Below are positions 1 through 7,429 of a stretch of 8,327 bases of DNA, in pieces. A program made the position numbers and the translations under genes. The notes beneath the pieces are model-generated. The model did not search any database, had not been told where the DNA came from, and worked only from the letters and a program-made list of their open reading frames with translations. The first letter of the stretch is position 1, and the number at the start of each line of letters is the position of its first letter. The stretch covers positions 1 to 8,327 of the forward strand of contig JAATEZ010000013.1 in NCBI GenBank assembly GCA_015655485.1. Reading direction: 5' to 3'. Origin of the DNA: Lactobacillales bacterium (lineage in GTDB: Bacteria; Bacillota; Bacilli; Lactobacillales; Vagococcaceae).

Positions 1-1443
1 ATGAATGTAGAAGAAATAAAAAAGCGTCCTATATTGACGATGCTTTCGGGATTAGCTGCAGGCGTTGCGGGAGCATTGATGTACGAAAAGGTATCTGATG
101 GTATTTTTTTTGAAGTCGGAGGAACCAGTGTAGATATTTCCGTAATTAAAAATGGAAATGTCATGATCAAAAATGCGCAGGTAGGCGGGCATAAAACCTA
201 TGTAAAGTCTTTGGATGTTCGTACTCTTGGAATTGCAGGAGGAAGTATGATCATGATCGATAAAAAAGCTAAAAAAGTTATCGATGTTGGGCCTCGTAGT
301 GCTCACATAGCTGGACTAGATTATGAATGCTTTGAGGAACTAGGAGACAAAGAGGCTTTAAAGGTAAATTTTGTCTCTCCTAGAGAAGGCGATCCTCAAA
401 ACTATTGTGTAGTTTCAAAAAAGGATAAAGACAGCTATGCGTATACTTTGGCAGGTGCGGCAAATTATCTTGGTTATGTGCCTGAAGGCGATTATGCTTA
501 CGGCAATCAAAAGTCAACTATGATTGCATGGGAAAAATTGGGTGAGTTTTTAGGCCTTCCCTCAAAGAAAATTGCAGAGCAAGTTTTAAAGATCGCTCTT
601 GATAAAGTTATGGTGATCGTAAATGATTTAATTGAGGAATATACATTGAATCCTGCACTAATCACTTTAGTTGGAGGGGGAGGAAGTGCAGCTGTGTTGG
701 TTCCTGCGATTGCCATGAGAGAAGAGATGAAATATAAAATCGCAAAAAATGCTCCTTATATTTCGACTATTGGAGTAGCATTAGCCATGGTTCGTGAACA
801 GATTGAACGTAGTATTATCAATCCAGGTGAAAATGATATAAAAAAAATTCGAGCAGATATTTTGGAAAAAATAGTGCGCGCAGGCGCATCAGAAGAAACA
901 GTAGAAATCACTATAGAAGTTGATCCGCAAAAAAATGTTTTGCGAGCGATTGCAACGGGTTCGACAGAGCTTAGAACGAAAAATCTGATTGAGAAAGAAC
1001 TCACTTTATCTGATATGGAAGAAGTAGTTGGTAAAGCGCTAAATGTTTCTAGTGTGACTGATATTGAAAAATATGATTCTTGTGATCGATGGTTTATTTT
1101 CCAGAAAAAACAAATTGAAAAAAAATTATTTGGAATGATAAAAAAGAAAAAAAATAGTATCGTTGTCCTGGATCGAGAAGGAGTTGTACGCCTGGTAAAA
1201 GAAAATGCCTTTTCTTTTTCATTTACGAAAAAAGAAGTTCGATCTGGATTTAAAGAATTTGTGGATAATCAAACAATATTTTCGGATGCAAACGCGACGA
1301 TACCCAAAATATTTCTATTCTATAAAGAAAAAATAGTAGATTTAACTGGGCTGCAGACAGCAGAACAGCTGTTCTCAATGTTAGATGTAGAACTGGAAAT
1401 GTTGGAAGAAAATCAAAAAATAATGGCTGTGGCATTTCACTGA
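1..1443 (+). CDS. Hydantoinase/oxoprolinase (HyuA-like) family protein, 3' part of gene
   Basis: The frame is open from the first base, and the first visible residues already belong to the middle of the family fold, so the true start and roughly the first 200 or more residues lie upstream. The family (HyuA of hydantoinases, 5-oxoprolinase, acetone carboxylase subunit) uses ATP to open or activate cyclic amides or related substrates in the cytoplasm. Visible marks, in fragment numbering, are SGLAAG (16-21) matching the family's SGPAxG, FEVGGTSVDIS (37-47) matching the ASKHA phosphate-binding DxGGTSTD, GGHKTY (about 63-68), and VGGGGS (224-229) as the adenosine-site glycine run. Residues from about 290 to 480 form a lysine-rich C-terminal region in which I see no familiar motif. 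Three genes follow at 12-21 nt spacing and look co-transcribed. No HyuB-like partner gene is present. Family membership is secure; the substrate is unknown. Confidence 0.85.
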   Translation: MNVEEIKKRPILTMLSGLAAGVAGALMYEKVSDGIFFEVGGTSVDISVIKNGNVMIKNAQVGGHKTYVKSLDVRTLGIAGGSMIMIDKKAKKVIDVGPRSAHIAGLDYECFEELGDKEALKVNFVSPREGDPQNYCVVSKKDKDSYAYTLAGAANYLGYVPEGDYAYGNQKSTMIAWEKLGEFLGLPSKKIAEQVLKIALDKVMVIVNDLIEEYTLNPALITLVGGGGSAAVLVPAIAMREEMKYKIAKNAPYISTIGVALAMVREQIERSIINPGENDIKKIRADILEKIVRAGASEETVEITIEVDPQKNVLRAIATGSTELRTKNLIEKELTLSDMEEVVGKALNVSSVTDIEKYDSCDRWFIFQKKQIEKKLFGMIKKKKNSIVVLDREGVVRLVKENAFSFSFTKKEVRSGFKEFVDNQTIFSDANATIPKIFLFYKEKIVDLTGLQTAEQLFSMLDVELEMLEENQKIMAVAFH

Positions 1444-1450
1444 GATTAGT

Positions 1451-1455
1451 AGAGG
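1451..1455 (+). promoter_or_regulatory. Ribosome binding site that fixes the start of the 222-aa gene
   Basis: AGAGG lies 9 nt before the ATG at 1465. A TTG in the same frame at 1456 directly abuts this motif and would have no usable spacing, so ATG 1465 is the better start. Confidence 0.6.
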
Positions 1456-1464
1456 TTGAGTGTA

Positions 1465-2133
1465 ATGAATTTATCAAATGAAATTTATGATGAAATAGGT
1501 GCTTTGTTAGAGTTGGAAACGGATACTGCTGTTCAACAACTTTCTAGAGATAAAGTTCATTATTATTTGGATCGATCGCTAGAAATTGGAAGGCTAGCAG
1601 CAAAAAATTATGAGTCTAAATCTATTTATGATCTTTATCAAAAAAATAATATTTTAGTCGAAGAGTTGCTTTATGATAGTAAATTTACAAAAATGTATCG
1701 AAAACGAGCAGAGATAAAAAAAAGAAACAAGGAATATATTGTCACCCTTTATACAAAAACGATTGAGATAACGAGGCAAAGTAGTGATTTTATGAGAGAA
1801 AGATTACAAATGAAGATGTTTTTTTCTAATGAGCAGTTAAAACAGCTTTATTTGGCTCATGAATTCTATCATTATCTAGAATTTACTCAATTAGGTTTTA
1901 CCTATGAAAATTTGGAAAAAATAAAGAAGAAAACTTTTTTTGGAAAATCGATCCTAAAGGGATTGGTTCCAACTTCTGAGATTGCTGCACACGCATTTGC
2001 CCAGACTTTTTGTAAGTTTCCGATGTATCCTAGTCTCTTGGAGTATTTTGATTTAATTTTTTTTAAAGAAATGACAGAACTACAGTTTGTAGAATTGATA
2101 AATAATTCAAAAAAAATAATTATAGACAGATGA
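1465..2133 (+). CDS. Unrecognised 222-aa protein with HExxH...E metallopeptidase-like pattern
   Basis: I do not recognise this family by name. Visible features are an N-terminal half rich in charged, helix-forming residues, then LAHEFYHYLEF with HEFYH at residues 132-136. After this comes SEIAAHAFAQTF with Glu at 172, about 36 residues downstream. HExxH followed by an E-x-x-A-x-x-FA segment is the layout of gluzincin-type zinc peptidases such as the ImmA/IrrE (DUF955) group, where the two His and the later Glu bind zinc. No signal peptide or membrane helix is evident, so it is probably cytoplasmic. The gene starts 21 nt after the HyuA-like gene and ends 12 nt before the TIM-barrel gene, so it belongs to the operon. 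A peptidase, an amidohydrolase-like enzyme, or a non-catalytic zinc protein are all possible; the metallopeptidase reading is inference from motif only. Confidence 0.75.
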   Translation: MNLSNEIYDEIGALLELETDTAVQQLSRDKVHYYLDRSLEIGRLAAKNYESKSIYDLYQKNNILVEELLYDSKFTKMYRKRAEIKKRNKEYIVTLYTKTIEITRQSSDFMRERLQMKMFFSNEQLKQLYLAHEFYHYLEFTQLGFTYENLEKIKKKTFFGKSILKGLVPTSEIAAHAFAQTFCKFPMYPSLLEYFDLIFFKEMTELQFVELINNSKKIIIDR

Positions 2134-2145
2134 GGAGAGATTCAA

Positions 2146-2835
2146 ATGAACAAATTTCAAACTATGTTGGATAGCAACAAGATGTCGCTGATCGTCAGTT
2201 TGCCGGCAAATAATATTGAATTTGCCAGAGCGGCCATTCGTGGAGGAGCTAATGCAGTCAAGGTTCATATCAATGTATTCCATAGGGCAAGTGGTAATAC
2301 TTTCGGTTCATTCGATGAAAATCAAGAGTTTTTTGATCAGTTATTTTCTGAGTTCTCAGGACCTATCGGGATCGTACCTGGCGGATCAAGTAAGGATATT
2401 TTAGAAACAGAATTGAATAAGATAGAAGAAAAGGGATTCAGCTTTTATTCTATGTATATGCATGAAACTTCGACTTCGTTATTAAGAATGAAAAGTATTG
2501 CTAAAACGGTGGCAGGCGACTTTACTTATCAAGAGAATGATATCTCATTATTGAAAGATTTCGGTATTTCTGCCTTTGAAGCGTCTATTGTTCCAGGTGA
2601 ACAATATGGTGATCCATTAACAGTCAAGAATTTGATTAATTATAAAGAAATCGTAAACAAAGTTAAAATTCCTGTTATCCTACCTTCTCAAAAAAAATTA
2701 ATACCAGAGGATGTTCAACTTTTACATCAGGCAGGGATCAGTGCAGTAATGATTGGTGCGGTTGTTACTGGAAAAGAGGTTGGGAGTATCGAAAGAAGCA
2801 CATACGAGTTTAAAAATGCGATAGATAAATTATAA
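2146..2835 (+). CDS. TIM-barrel (beta/alpha barrel) protein, possible phosphate-binding enzyme
   Basis: This 229-aa protein has the alternating strand/helix rhythm of a single-domain (beta/alpha)8 barrel of the ribulose-phosphate-binding type, the size class of NanE, thiamine-phosphate synthase and KDPG aldolase. Strand-end motifs are LIVSLPA near the N terminus, GGANAVKVHINV with Lys39 and His41, GIVPGGS with PGG at 78-80, FEASIVPGE, IPVILPSQ, and a C-terminal AVMIGAVVTG (IGAVVTG at 203-209) resembling the late-strand phosphate-binding loop of these barrels. Start ATG 2146 has GGAGAG (2134-2139) at good spacing. The gene sits 12 nt after the HExxH protein gene and 12 nt before the FAD oxidoreductase gene. 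The fold call is firm. Lys39 could be a Schiff-base lysine in an aldolase-like reaction, or the protein could be an epimerase, but this is inference and I assign no reaction. Confidence 0.8.
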   Translation: MNKFQTMLDSNKMSLIVSLPANNIEFARAAIRGGANAVKVHINVFHRASGNTFGSFDENQEFFDQLFSEFSGPIGIVPGGSSKDILETELNKIEEKGFSFYSMYMHETSTSLLRMKSIAKTVAGDFTYQENDISLLKDFGISAFEASIVPGEQYGDPLTVKNLINYKEIVNKVKIPVILPSQKKLIPEDVQLLHQAGISAVMIGAVVTGKEVGSIERSTYEFKNAIDKL

Positions 2836-2847
2836 AGGAGACAGTGA

Positions 2848-4440
2848 ATGATAAAAAAAAGACCTAGTTATTTTTCTGAACCATCTAAAAAAGAAAAAGT
2901 AATAAAACAGTTTATTGGCGATGTTATTATCTATGGTTCTACACCAGCAGGAATCGCTGCGGCGATCCATTTAGCTGAAAAAGGTCGAAAAGTGATCATA
3001 GCGGAATTTAGCGACTATCATATTGGAGGCATGACAAGTTCAGGCCTAGGAGCGACTGATTTTGGAGCCGAAAAAGCAGTTGGCGGGATCTCAAGGGAGT
3101 TTTATAAAAAGATAGGACATTATTATGGAGTTTCAGAACAGACCAGATTTGAGCCTAAAGTCGCTAAAAAAATTTTTCAGACTTGGCTGAAGAGCTATTC
3201 AATTGCAGTTTTTTTTTCACAGCAGTTGGCTTCAGTCCAGGTGGAAGACCGCAAAATAAAAAGTTTAACTATGTTAGACGAGACTATTTATTCTGCTGAA
3301 ATATTCATTGATGCTAGTTATGAGGGAGACCTATTAGCGAAAGCAGGTGTTTCTTACAACATAGGTCGAGAAGATAATTCACGTTATCATGAAATATATA
3401 ATGGTATTCAATTTGGCAGCCCACATCATAAATTTGAAGAATGGATCGATCCCTATGTTGTTGAAGGAAACCCAAACAGTGGGCTTTTATGTGGTATCGA
3501 AAATCAATCAGTGGAGGAGCTTGGTTTCAATGGAAAGGGGGATAAAAGAATTCAGGCCTATAATTTCAGAATTTGTTTAACTGACTTCAAAGAGAATAAA
3601 ATTGATTTTTTTTGCCCGGATGGTTATGATCCAAATCATTATTTGTTGCTTCTTCGTTACTTGAAAAAAGGTCATTGGGATGCGTTGAAATTAAATACAC
3701 TCCTCCCTAACGGAAAATCAGATTTGAATAATCATGGTGCTTTTTCAACTGATTTTATCGGAGAAAATTATGTTTGGCCGGAGAGTGATTATTTTACCAG
3801 GGAAAAAATTTATCAGGCTCATTATACTTATGATTTGGGATTACTGTTTTTTTTGACTAATGATCCTAGAGTGCCTGATTTTATTCAAAAAGAAGTTTCC
3901 AAATGGGGACTTCCTAAAGATGAATTTACAGAAAGTAATCATTGGCCTCCACAACTATACATTAGGGAAGCCAGAAGAATGATTTCTGATTATGTGATGA
4001 CAGATAGAAATTGTTTGGGAATTGAAAAAGTTGCGGATTCGGTCGGGTTAGCTTCTTATCATATGGATTCGCATAATTGTCGTCGCGTTATTATAGATGG
4101 TCGTGTAGTAAATGAAGGGGATGTAGAAATTCCAGCTAAACCATTTCCAATCTCTTATCGTTCTCTTGTTCCTAAAAAAAAGGAAATCACAAACTTAATT
4201 GTTCCAGTTTGTCTTTCAAGTTCTCATATCGCTTATGGTTCAATCAGAATGGAGCCTGTTTTTATGATTCTAGGGCAATCGGCTGGGATCATTGCTGATT
4301 TAGCCATGGCAAAGAAAATTGCTGTGCAGGATATATCTTATGAAGAATTAGAAAAAGAGTTGGTGAATGCCGGTCAAATAATTGTTTGGGATGATAGTAT
4401 TTCTGATGATCCCACATTGCGAATGCAAAAAACTTTTTGA
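2848..4440 (+). CDS. FAD-dependent oxidoreductase (FAD_oxidored, PF12831-type)
   Basis: This is a 530-aa cytoplasmic flavoprotein. The dinucleotide-binding start is DVIIYGSTPAG (25-35), the Y-G-x-T-P-A-G form of the Rossmann glycine motif that is typical of this family, and it ends with Glu53, which would bind the FAD ribose. GGMTSSGLGATDFG (60-73) follows and is also characteristic. Later landmarks are a D-A-S-Y-E-G-D-L-L segment near 155-163, REARRMISDYVM (373-384), and SIRMEPVFMILGQSAG (465-480), the C-terminal FAD-site signature. Length and motif order fit an intact family member. Known relatives are mostly of unknown substrate, so oxidation or reduction of a specific compound cannot be stated. 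ATG 2848 is preceded by AAGGAG (2835-2840), which overlaps the TIM-barrel gene's stop codon by one base. It is the last gene of the operon and is followed directly by a terminator. Confidence 0.88.
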   Translation: MIKKRPSYFSEPSKKEKVIKQFIGDVIIYGSTPAGIAAAIHLAEKGRKVIIAEFSDYHIGGMTSSGLGATDFGAEKAVGGISREFYKKIGHYYGVSEQTRFEPKVAKKIFQTWLKSYSIAVFFSQQLASVQVEDRKIKSLTMLDETIYSAEIFIDASYEGDLLAKAGVSYNIGREDNSRYHEIYNGIQFGSPHHKFEEWIDPYVVEGNPNSGLLCGIENQSVEELGFNGKGDKRIQAYNFRICLTDFKENKIDFFCPDGYDPNHYLLLLRYLKKGHWDALKLNTLLPNGKSDLNNHGAFSTDFIGENYVWPESDYFTREKIYQAHYTYDLGLLFFLTNDPRVPDFIQKEVSKWGLPKDEFTESNHWPPQLYIREARRMISDYVMTDRNCLGIEKVADSVGLASYHMDSHNCRRVIIDGRVVNEGDVEIPAKPFPISYRSLVPKKKEITNLIVPVCLSSSHIAYGSIRMEPVFMILGQSAGIIADLAMAKKIAVQDISYEELEKELVNAGQIIVWDDSISDDPTLRMQKTF

Positions 4441-4451
4441 AATATTTTGAT

Positions 4452-4499
4452 AAAAAGCGGTCTCTGCTTAATTTGTTTGTGCTTAAGATCGCTTTTTTT
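4452..4499 (+). terminator. Rho-independent terminator of the HyuA-like/FAD operon
   Basis: AAAAAGCGGTCT (4452-4463) pairs with AGATCGCTTTTT (4486-4497) as a 12-bp stem with one G-U pair, and the descending arm runs into seven T residues (4493-4499). The 22-nt loop is longer than usual. It lies 11 nt after the FAD oxidoreductase stop codon. Confidence 0.8.
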
Positions 4500-4613
4500 G
4501 ATTTATAAAAATTGAACTACTTTAGTTGTTAATATGATTTACTAAATAATCACTGAGTTTTTTAAAATAAACTGTAAAATTTTTAAGTAAATCTAAAGAA
4601 CAAGCTATGTTGA

Positions 4614-4642
4614 GTGACAAGCAATGGAGACAAAAATATAAA
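4614..4642 (+). promoter_or_regulatory. Candidate sigma-A promoter of the LevR/ManR-type regulator gene
   Basis: GTGACA (4614-4619, five of six matches to TTGACA) and TATAAA (4637-4642, five of six to TATAAT) are separated by exactly 17 nt. Transcription would start near 4649, leaving a leader of about 110 nt. The rest of the gap from 4500 to 4613 is AT-rich, and I see only a small AACTA/TAGTT inverted repeat in it. In DNA this AT-rich, chance promoter matches are common. Confidence 0.5.
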
Positions 4643-4683
4643 AAATTCAACGACTGTTTAAAATTTATGATATATTAAATCCA

Positions 4684-4697
4684 TAAAAGCGCTTAAA
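4684..4697 (+). promoter_or_regulatory. cre-like site (candidate CcpA operator) in the regulator leader
   Basis: TAAAAGCGCTTAAA matches the CcpA-site form TGAAAGCGCTTWCA at 12 of 14 positions, with the palindromic core AAGCGCTT intact; the two misses are the outer G and C. It lies about 35 nt downstream of the predicted start site, a position where CcpA can block transcription, so the regulator gene would be repressed when glucose is present. The outer mismatches make binding uncertain. Confidence 0.5.
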
Positions 4698-4712
4698 AAT
4701 GACTATTTTTAA
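4693..4712 (+). repeat. Perfect 8-bp AT-only inverted repeat in the regulator leader
   Basis: TTAAAAAT and ATTTTTAA flank the 4-nt spacer GACT. The repeat overlaps the right end of the cre-like site. It could be an operator or a weak RNA hairpin, or chance in AT-rich DNA. Confidence 0.35.
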
Positions 4713-4746
4713 AATAAAAGACTATAAGCGAAAAACATTTTAATTT

Positions 4747-4752
4747 GGGGGA
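4747..4752 (+). promoter_or_regulatory. Ribosome binding site that fixes the regulator start
   Basis: GGGGGA sits 7 nt before the ATG at 4760. An in-frame TTG at 4745 overlaps this purine run and would lack a ribosome site, so translation most likely begins at 4760. Confidence 0.6.
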
Positions 4753-4759
4753 AGTTTTC

Positions 4760-7381
4760 ATGAAAGACAGTCGTGAGAAGATAATTAGTGAAAATTTGAA
4801 AAAATTAAATCAGAGTAAGAAGGAAGCATATAAAATCAGCAAAGCTTCATTTTATGGAGCGACTGCCGAAGAAATTTCAGAAATAACTGGGTATGACCGC
4901 AGCAATGTCAGTCGGGAATTAAACCGATTATATAAAAGTAAAAAGGTCATTAAGGTTAAAGGAAAACCAGTTTATTATCTGCATAAAGATATTTTCAATG
5001 ATTTAACTAGAAAAGGTCATTTCTCAAAAGATACGCCGCTCGTTTTTGAGAAGCTTCAAGATTTTTTGGATTTTCTCAAAAACGGAAAAAAAATCGAATT
5101 TTCTCTGGTCTCTGAAAAAAAGCAGCAGGAAATAAAAATGTCTGAGAAAAAAGAATGGGCCTATTCATTTTCTAAATTAATTGGTCATGATAAAAGTTTA
5201 AAAAATCAAGTAAAGCAGGCCACAGCAGCGATCCTTTATCCCCCTAAAGGACTCGATACTTTGCTGGTAGGCGACACAGGTGTTGGCAAGACGGCTTTTG
5301 CCAATATTATGTATAATTTTGCGATTGAAAGTAAACGTTTGAAAAAAAATGCGCCCTATGTAGTGTTTAATTGTGCCGATTATTCGGGCAATTCGCAATT
5401 ACTGCTTTCTCACTTATTTGGACATAAAAAGGGTTCCTTCACAGGGGCTGATAAAGATAAAAGCGGAATTGTAGAAAAAGCAGACCATGGAATTTTATTT
5501 TTGGATGAAGTTCATCGACTTCCTCCTGAAGGACAAGAAATGTTATTCACTTTAATGGATAATGGGGAGTACCGCATGCTTGGGGAATCGGATACGGTTC
5601 ATCATGTTCATATCTTAATAATTGCGGCCACGACAGAGTCTTTAGATAAAGCTGTTTTAAATACATTTTTACGACGGATCCCCAATATTATTTCCATCCC
5701 GAATATAGAGGAGCGTTCAATTGAAGAAAGGATGGAATTGATTATGCTTTTCTTTAATCAAGAAGCAAAAAAAATTGACCATCCTATTTGTGTATCGAAT
5801 GAGGTAGTAAAATTTTTTTTGATTTATGAGTGCAAATATAATATTGGACAATTACGAAATGACATTCAATTGATTTGTGCAAGTGCTTTTGTTGAGATGA
5901 TCAGTAAAGAAGAGGAAACTATTCATGTAAAATTGTCACAGCTTTCTAATCAATATGGAAATTTTTTAAATATTTTAGGTGAAAAAAGAGATTTTCTTTC
6001 TTTAAATTTTGATTGGCCCAGCGATCATACCTTCATTTTTGATTCTTCAAATAGGACCAATGATATCGAAGACTTTCTTTTGATACGAAATCAGGAAAAA
6101 AATTTTTACGAAAATATTGAAAATATCTCAAAACAATATTTTAATAAAGGTTTGGATAAAAAAGAAATTATTGATATGGTGGATAAAGAGTTAGTCCAAT
6201 ATTTCATGACAAATAATTATTATGAAGAATCCAAAACATTACAAGAAAGAGAGGAACCAATCTACAAAATTATCTCAAAAAGGGAATATGATTTTTTGAG
6301 TGATATTTTGATTTCCACAGTTACAGAAAATAAAATCAATTTATCCAATACTAAGGAAATTATCGGTATTGTTTTACATCTGGAAGCATTGATCGAAAGA
6401 ATCCGAGAGAATAAAACCACTAAAATACCCAGAGCTGAATCGATTTTAAAAGAAGATTCCTTATATTATAAAATGGCCGAAAAAATAGTAAGAACAATTG
6501 AAATAAGTAAAAAAATGACTATTCCACAATATGAAATCAACCTTATCGCTGTTTTTCTTGAATCGCTGACCGTTGAAAAATCAGCAAGAAAAGTAGGAAT
6601 ATTGGTATTGACTCATGGAAGGATCGCGAGAGAATTAGCAGATGTAGCCAACGTATTGCTGAAATCACAACATGCTCATTTTATGTGTATGCCATTAGAT
6701 GAGAAAGTGAGCCTTGTATTAGAGAGAACAAAAAAGCTGGTCCAGAGAATAGATGAAGGCAAAGGAGTGCTGCTTTTGGTTGACATGGGTTCGTTGACTT
6801 CATTTGGAGATATTATTTCCCAACAAACCAATATTTCAATTAAAACAGTGACCATGGCAAGTACGTTAACAGTTTTAGAGGCCACTCGTTTAGCCCAAAT
6901 GAGTTCAAGCACTCTGGAAACAATTGAACAAAGTCTAAAAAATATTGTGGATTATCCTAAATCGGCTAGAAAAGAAATTTGTAACCAATCGACCAGCCAA
7001 TTATCATTTTTAGAGAATGAAAAATTACTAAAATTATTAGAAAATGTTTTAACTTTTTTAGACTCAAAAAAGGCTGTCAGTGATTTAAATGAGGTTTACG
7101 AGAAAATCTTAGATAACTTGGGGATAGATCCCAACAGTTCTTTATATATTAAATTTATTTTTCATACCACGTGTATGCTGGAAAGAGTCATTAAAGGGGA
7201 AACTTATGGTTATAATCACTTTAAGCAAAAATTAGGAGAGTATAAAAAATTATTTGTAACTATAAAGCAAGCTTTTATTGAAATAGATAATGCGTGGGGA
7301 GTTGCCATACCTGATTCAGAATTAGCCTATGTCACAGAGATTTTTATTTTTTTCAACAAACCATTTATAACCGCTATCTGA
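4760..7381 (+). CDS. LevR/ManR-type sigma-54-dependent PTS transcriptional activator
   Basis: This 873-aa protein has the full LevR/ManR architecture. An N-terminal winged HTH (about 25-75, ATAEEISEITG then SNVSRELNRL) binds DNA. An AAA+ domain follows (about 130-390) with Walker A GDTGVGKT (171-178), the sigma-54-contacting loop GSFTGA (225-230, a common variant of GAFTGA) and Walker B GILFLDE (244-250). PRD1 (about 495-605) carries His540 in VLHLEALIERI. A mannose-EIIA-like domain (about 610-735) carries His619 in LVLTHGR and the LLLVDMGSL segment. PRD2 (about 765-868) carries His802 in FHTTCMLERV. In B. subtilis LevR, HPr phosphorylation of the EIIA-like domain stimulates and EIIB phosphorylation of PRD2 inhibits; the matching histidines are present here. 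The protein should use ATP to open sigma-54 RNA polymerase complexes at the promoter 143 nt downstream of its gene. It looks intact. Its own transcription may be under CcpA control. Confidence 0.93.
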   Translation: MKDSREKIISENLKKLNQSKKEAYKISKASFYGATAEEISEITGYDRSNVSRELNRLYKSKKVIKVKGKPVYYLHKDIFNDLTRKGHFSKDTPLVFEKLQDFLDFLKNGKKIEFSLVSEKKQQEIKMSEKKEWAYSFSKLIGHDKSLKNQVKQATAAILYPPKGLDTLLVGDTGVGKTAFANIMYNFAIESKRLKKNAPYVVFNCADYSGNSQLLLSHLFGHKKGSFTGADKDKSGIVEKADHGILFLDEVHRLPPEGQEMLFTLMDNGEYRMLGESDTVHHVHILIIAATTESLDKAVLNTFLRRIPNIISIPNIEERSIEERMELIMLFFNQEAKKIDHPICVSNEVVKFFLIYECKYNIGQLRNDIQLICASAFVEMISKEEETIHVKLSQLSNQYGNFLNILGEKRDFLSLNFDWPSDHTFIFDSSNRTNDIEDFLLIRNQEKNFYENIENISKQYFNKGLDKKEIIDMVDKELVQYFMTNNYYEESKTLQEREEPIYKIISKREYDFLSDILISTVTENKINLSNTKEIIGIVLHLEALIERIRENKTTKIPRAESILKEDSLYYKMAEKIVRTIEISKKMTIPQYEINLIAVFLESLTVEKSARKVGILVLTHGRIARELADVANVLLKSQHAHFMCMPLDEKVSLVLERTKKLVQRIDEGKGVLLLVDMGSLTSFGDIISQQTNISIKTVTMASTLTVLEATRLAQMSSSTLETIEQSLKNIVDYPKSARKEICNQSTSQLSFLENEKLLKLLENVLTFLDSKKAVSDLNEVYEKILDNLGIDPNSSLYIKFIFHTTCMLERVIKGETYGYNHFKQKLGEYKKLFVTIKQAFIEIDNAWGVAIPDSELAYVTEIFIFFNKPFITAI

Positions 7382-7385
7382 TTTT

Positions 7386-7421
7386 CACACAAAAACACAC
7401 ATGTATTTGACACACAAAAAC
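7386..7421 (+). repeat. Direct repeats CACACAAAAAC, candidate activator-binding sites
   Basis: An exact 11-nt repeat, CACACAAAAAC, occurs at 7386-7396 and 7411-7421, 25 nt apart. A further CACACATGT lies between the copies. Relative to the predicted sigma-54 start at about 7550 they centre near -159 and -134, a usual range for upstream activator sites. A longer-range match, TGACACACA, occurs at 7408-7416 and again at 7502-7510. The binding role is inference. Confidence 0.5.
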
Positions 7422-7429
7422 CATCTTGG

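Noticed and set aside
1..3. ATG at position 1 as the true start of the HyuA-like gene
   Set aside because: The SGxAxG and GGTS core motifs, which lie a few hundred residues into family members, occur within the first 47 residues here, so this is most likely an internal Met or in any case a cut gene.
1456..1464. TTG start giving three extra residues on the HExxH protein
   Set aside because: It abuts the AGAGG ribosome site with no spacing; ATG 1465 is correctly spaced.
2216..2404. Forward 62-codon frame inside the TIM-barrel gene
   Set aside because: It lies wholly within a well-supported gene in another frame and has no family resemblance.
4666..4676. TATGAT/TATATT as the -10 of the regulator promoter
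   Set aside because: Good -10 matches, but no acceptable -35 hexamer lies 16-18 nt upstream; the GTGACA-N17-TATAAA pair is better.
4745..4759. TTG start giving five extra residues on the activator
   Set aside because: It overlaps the GGGGGA ribosome site that serves ATG 4760.
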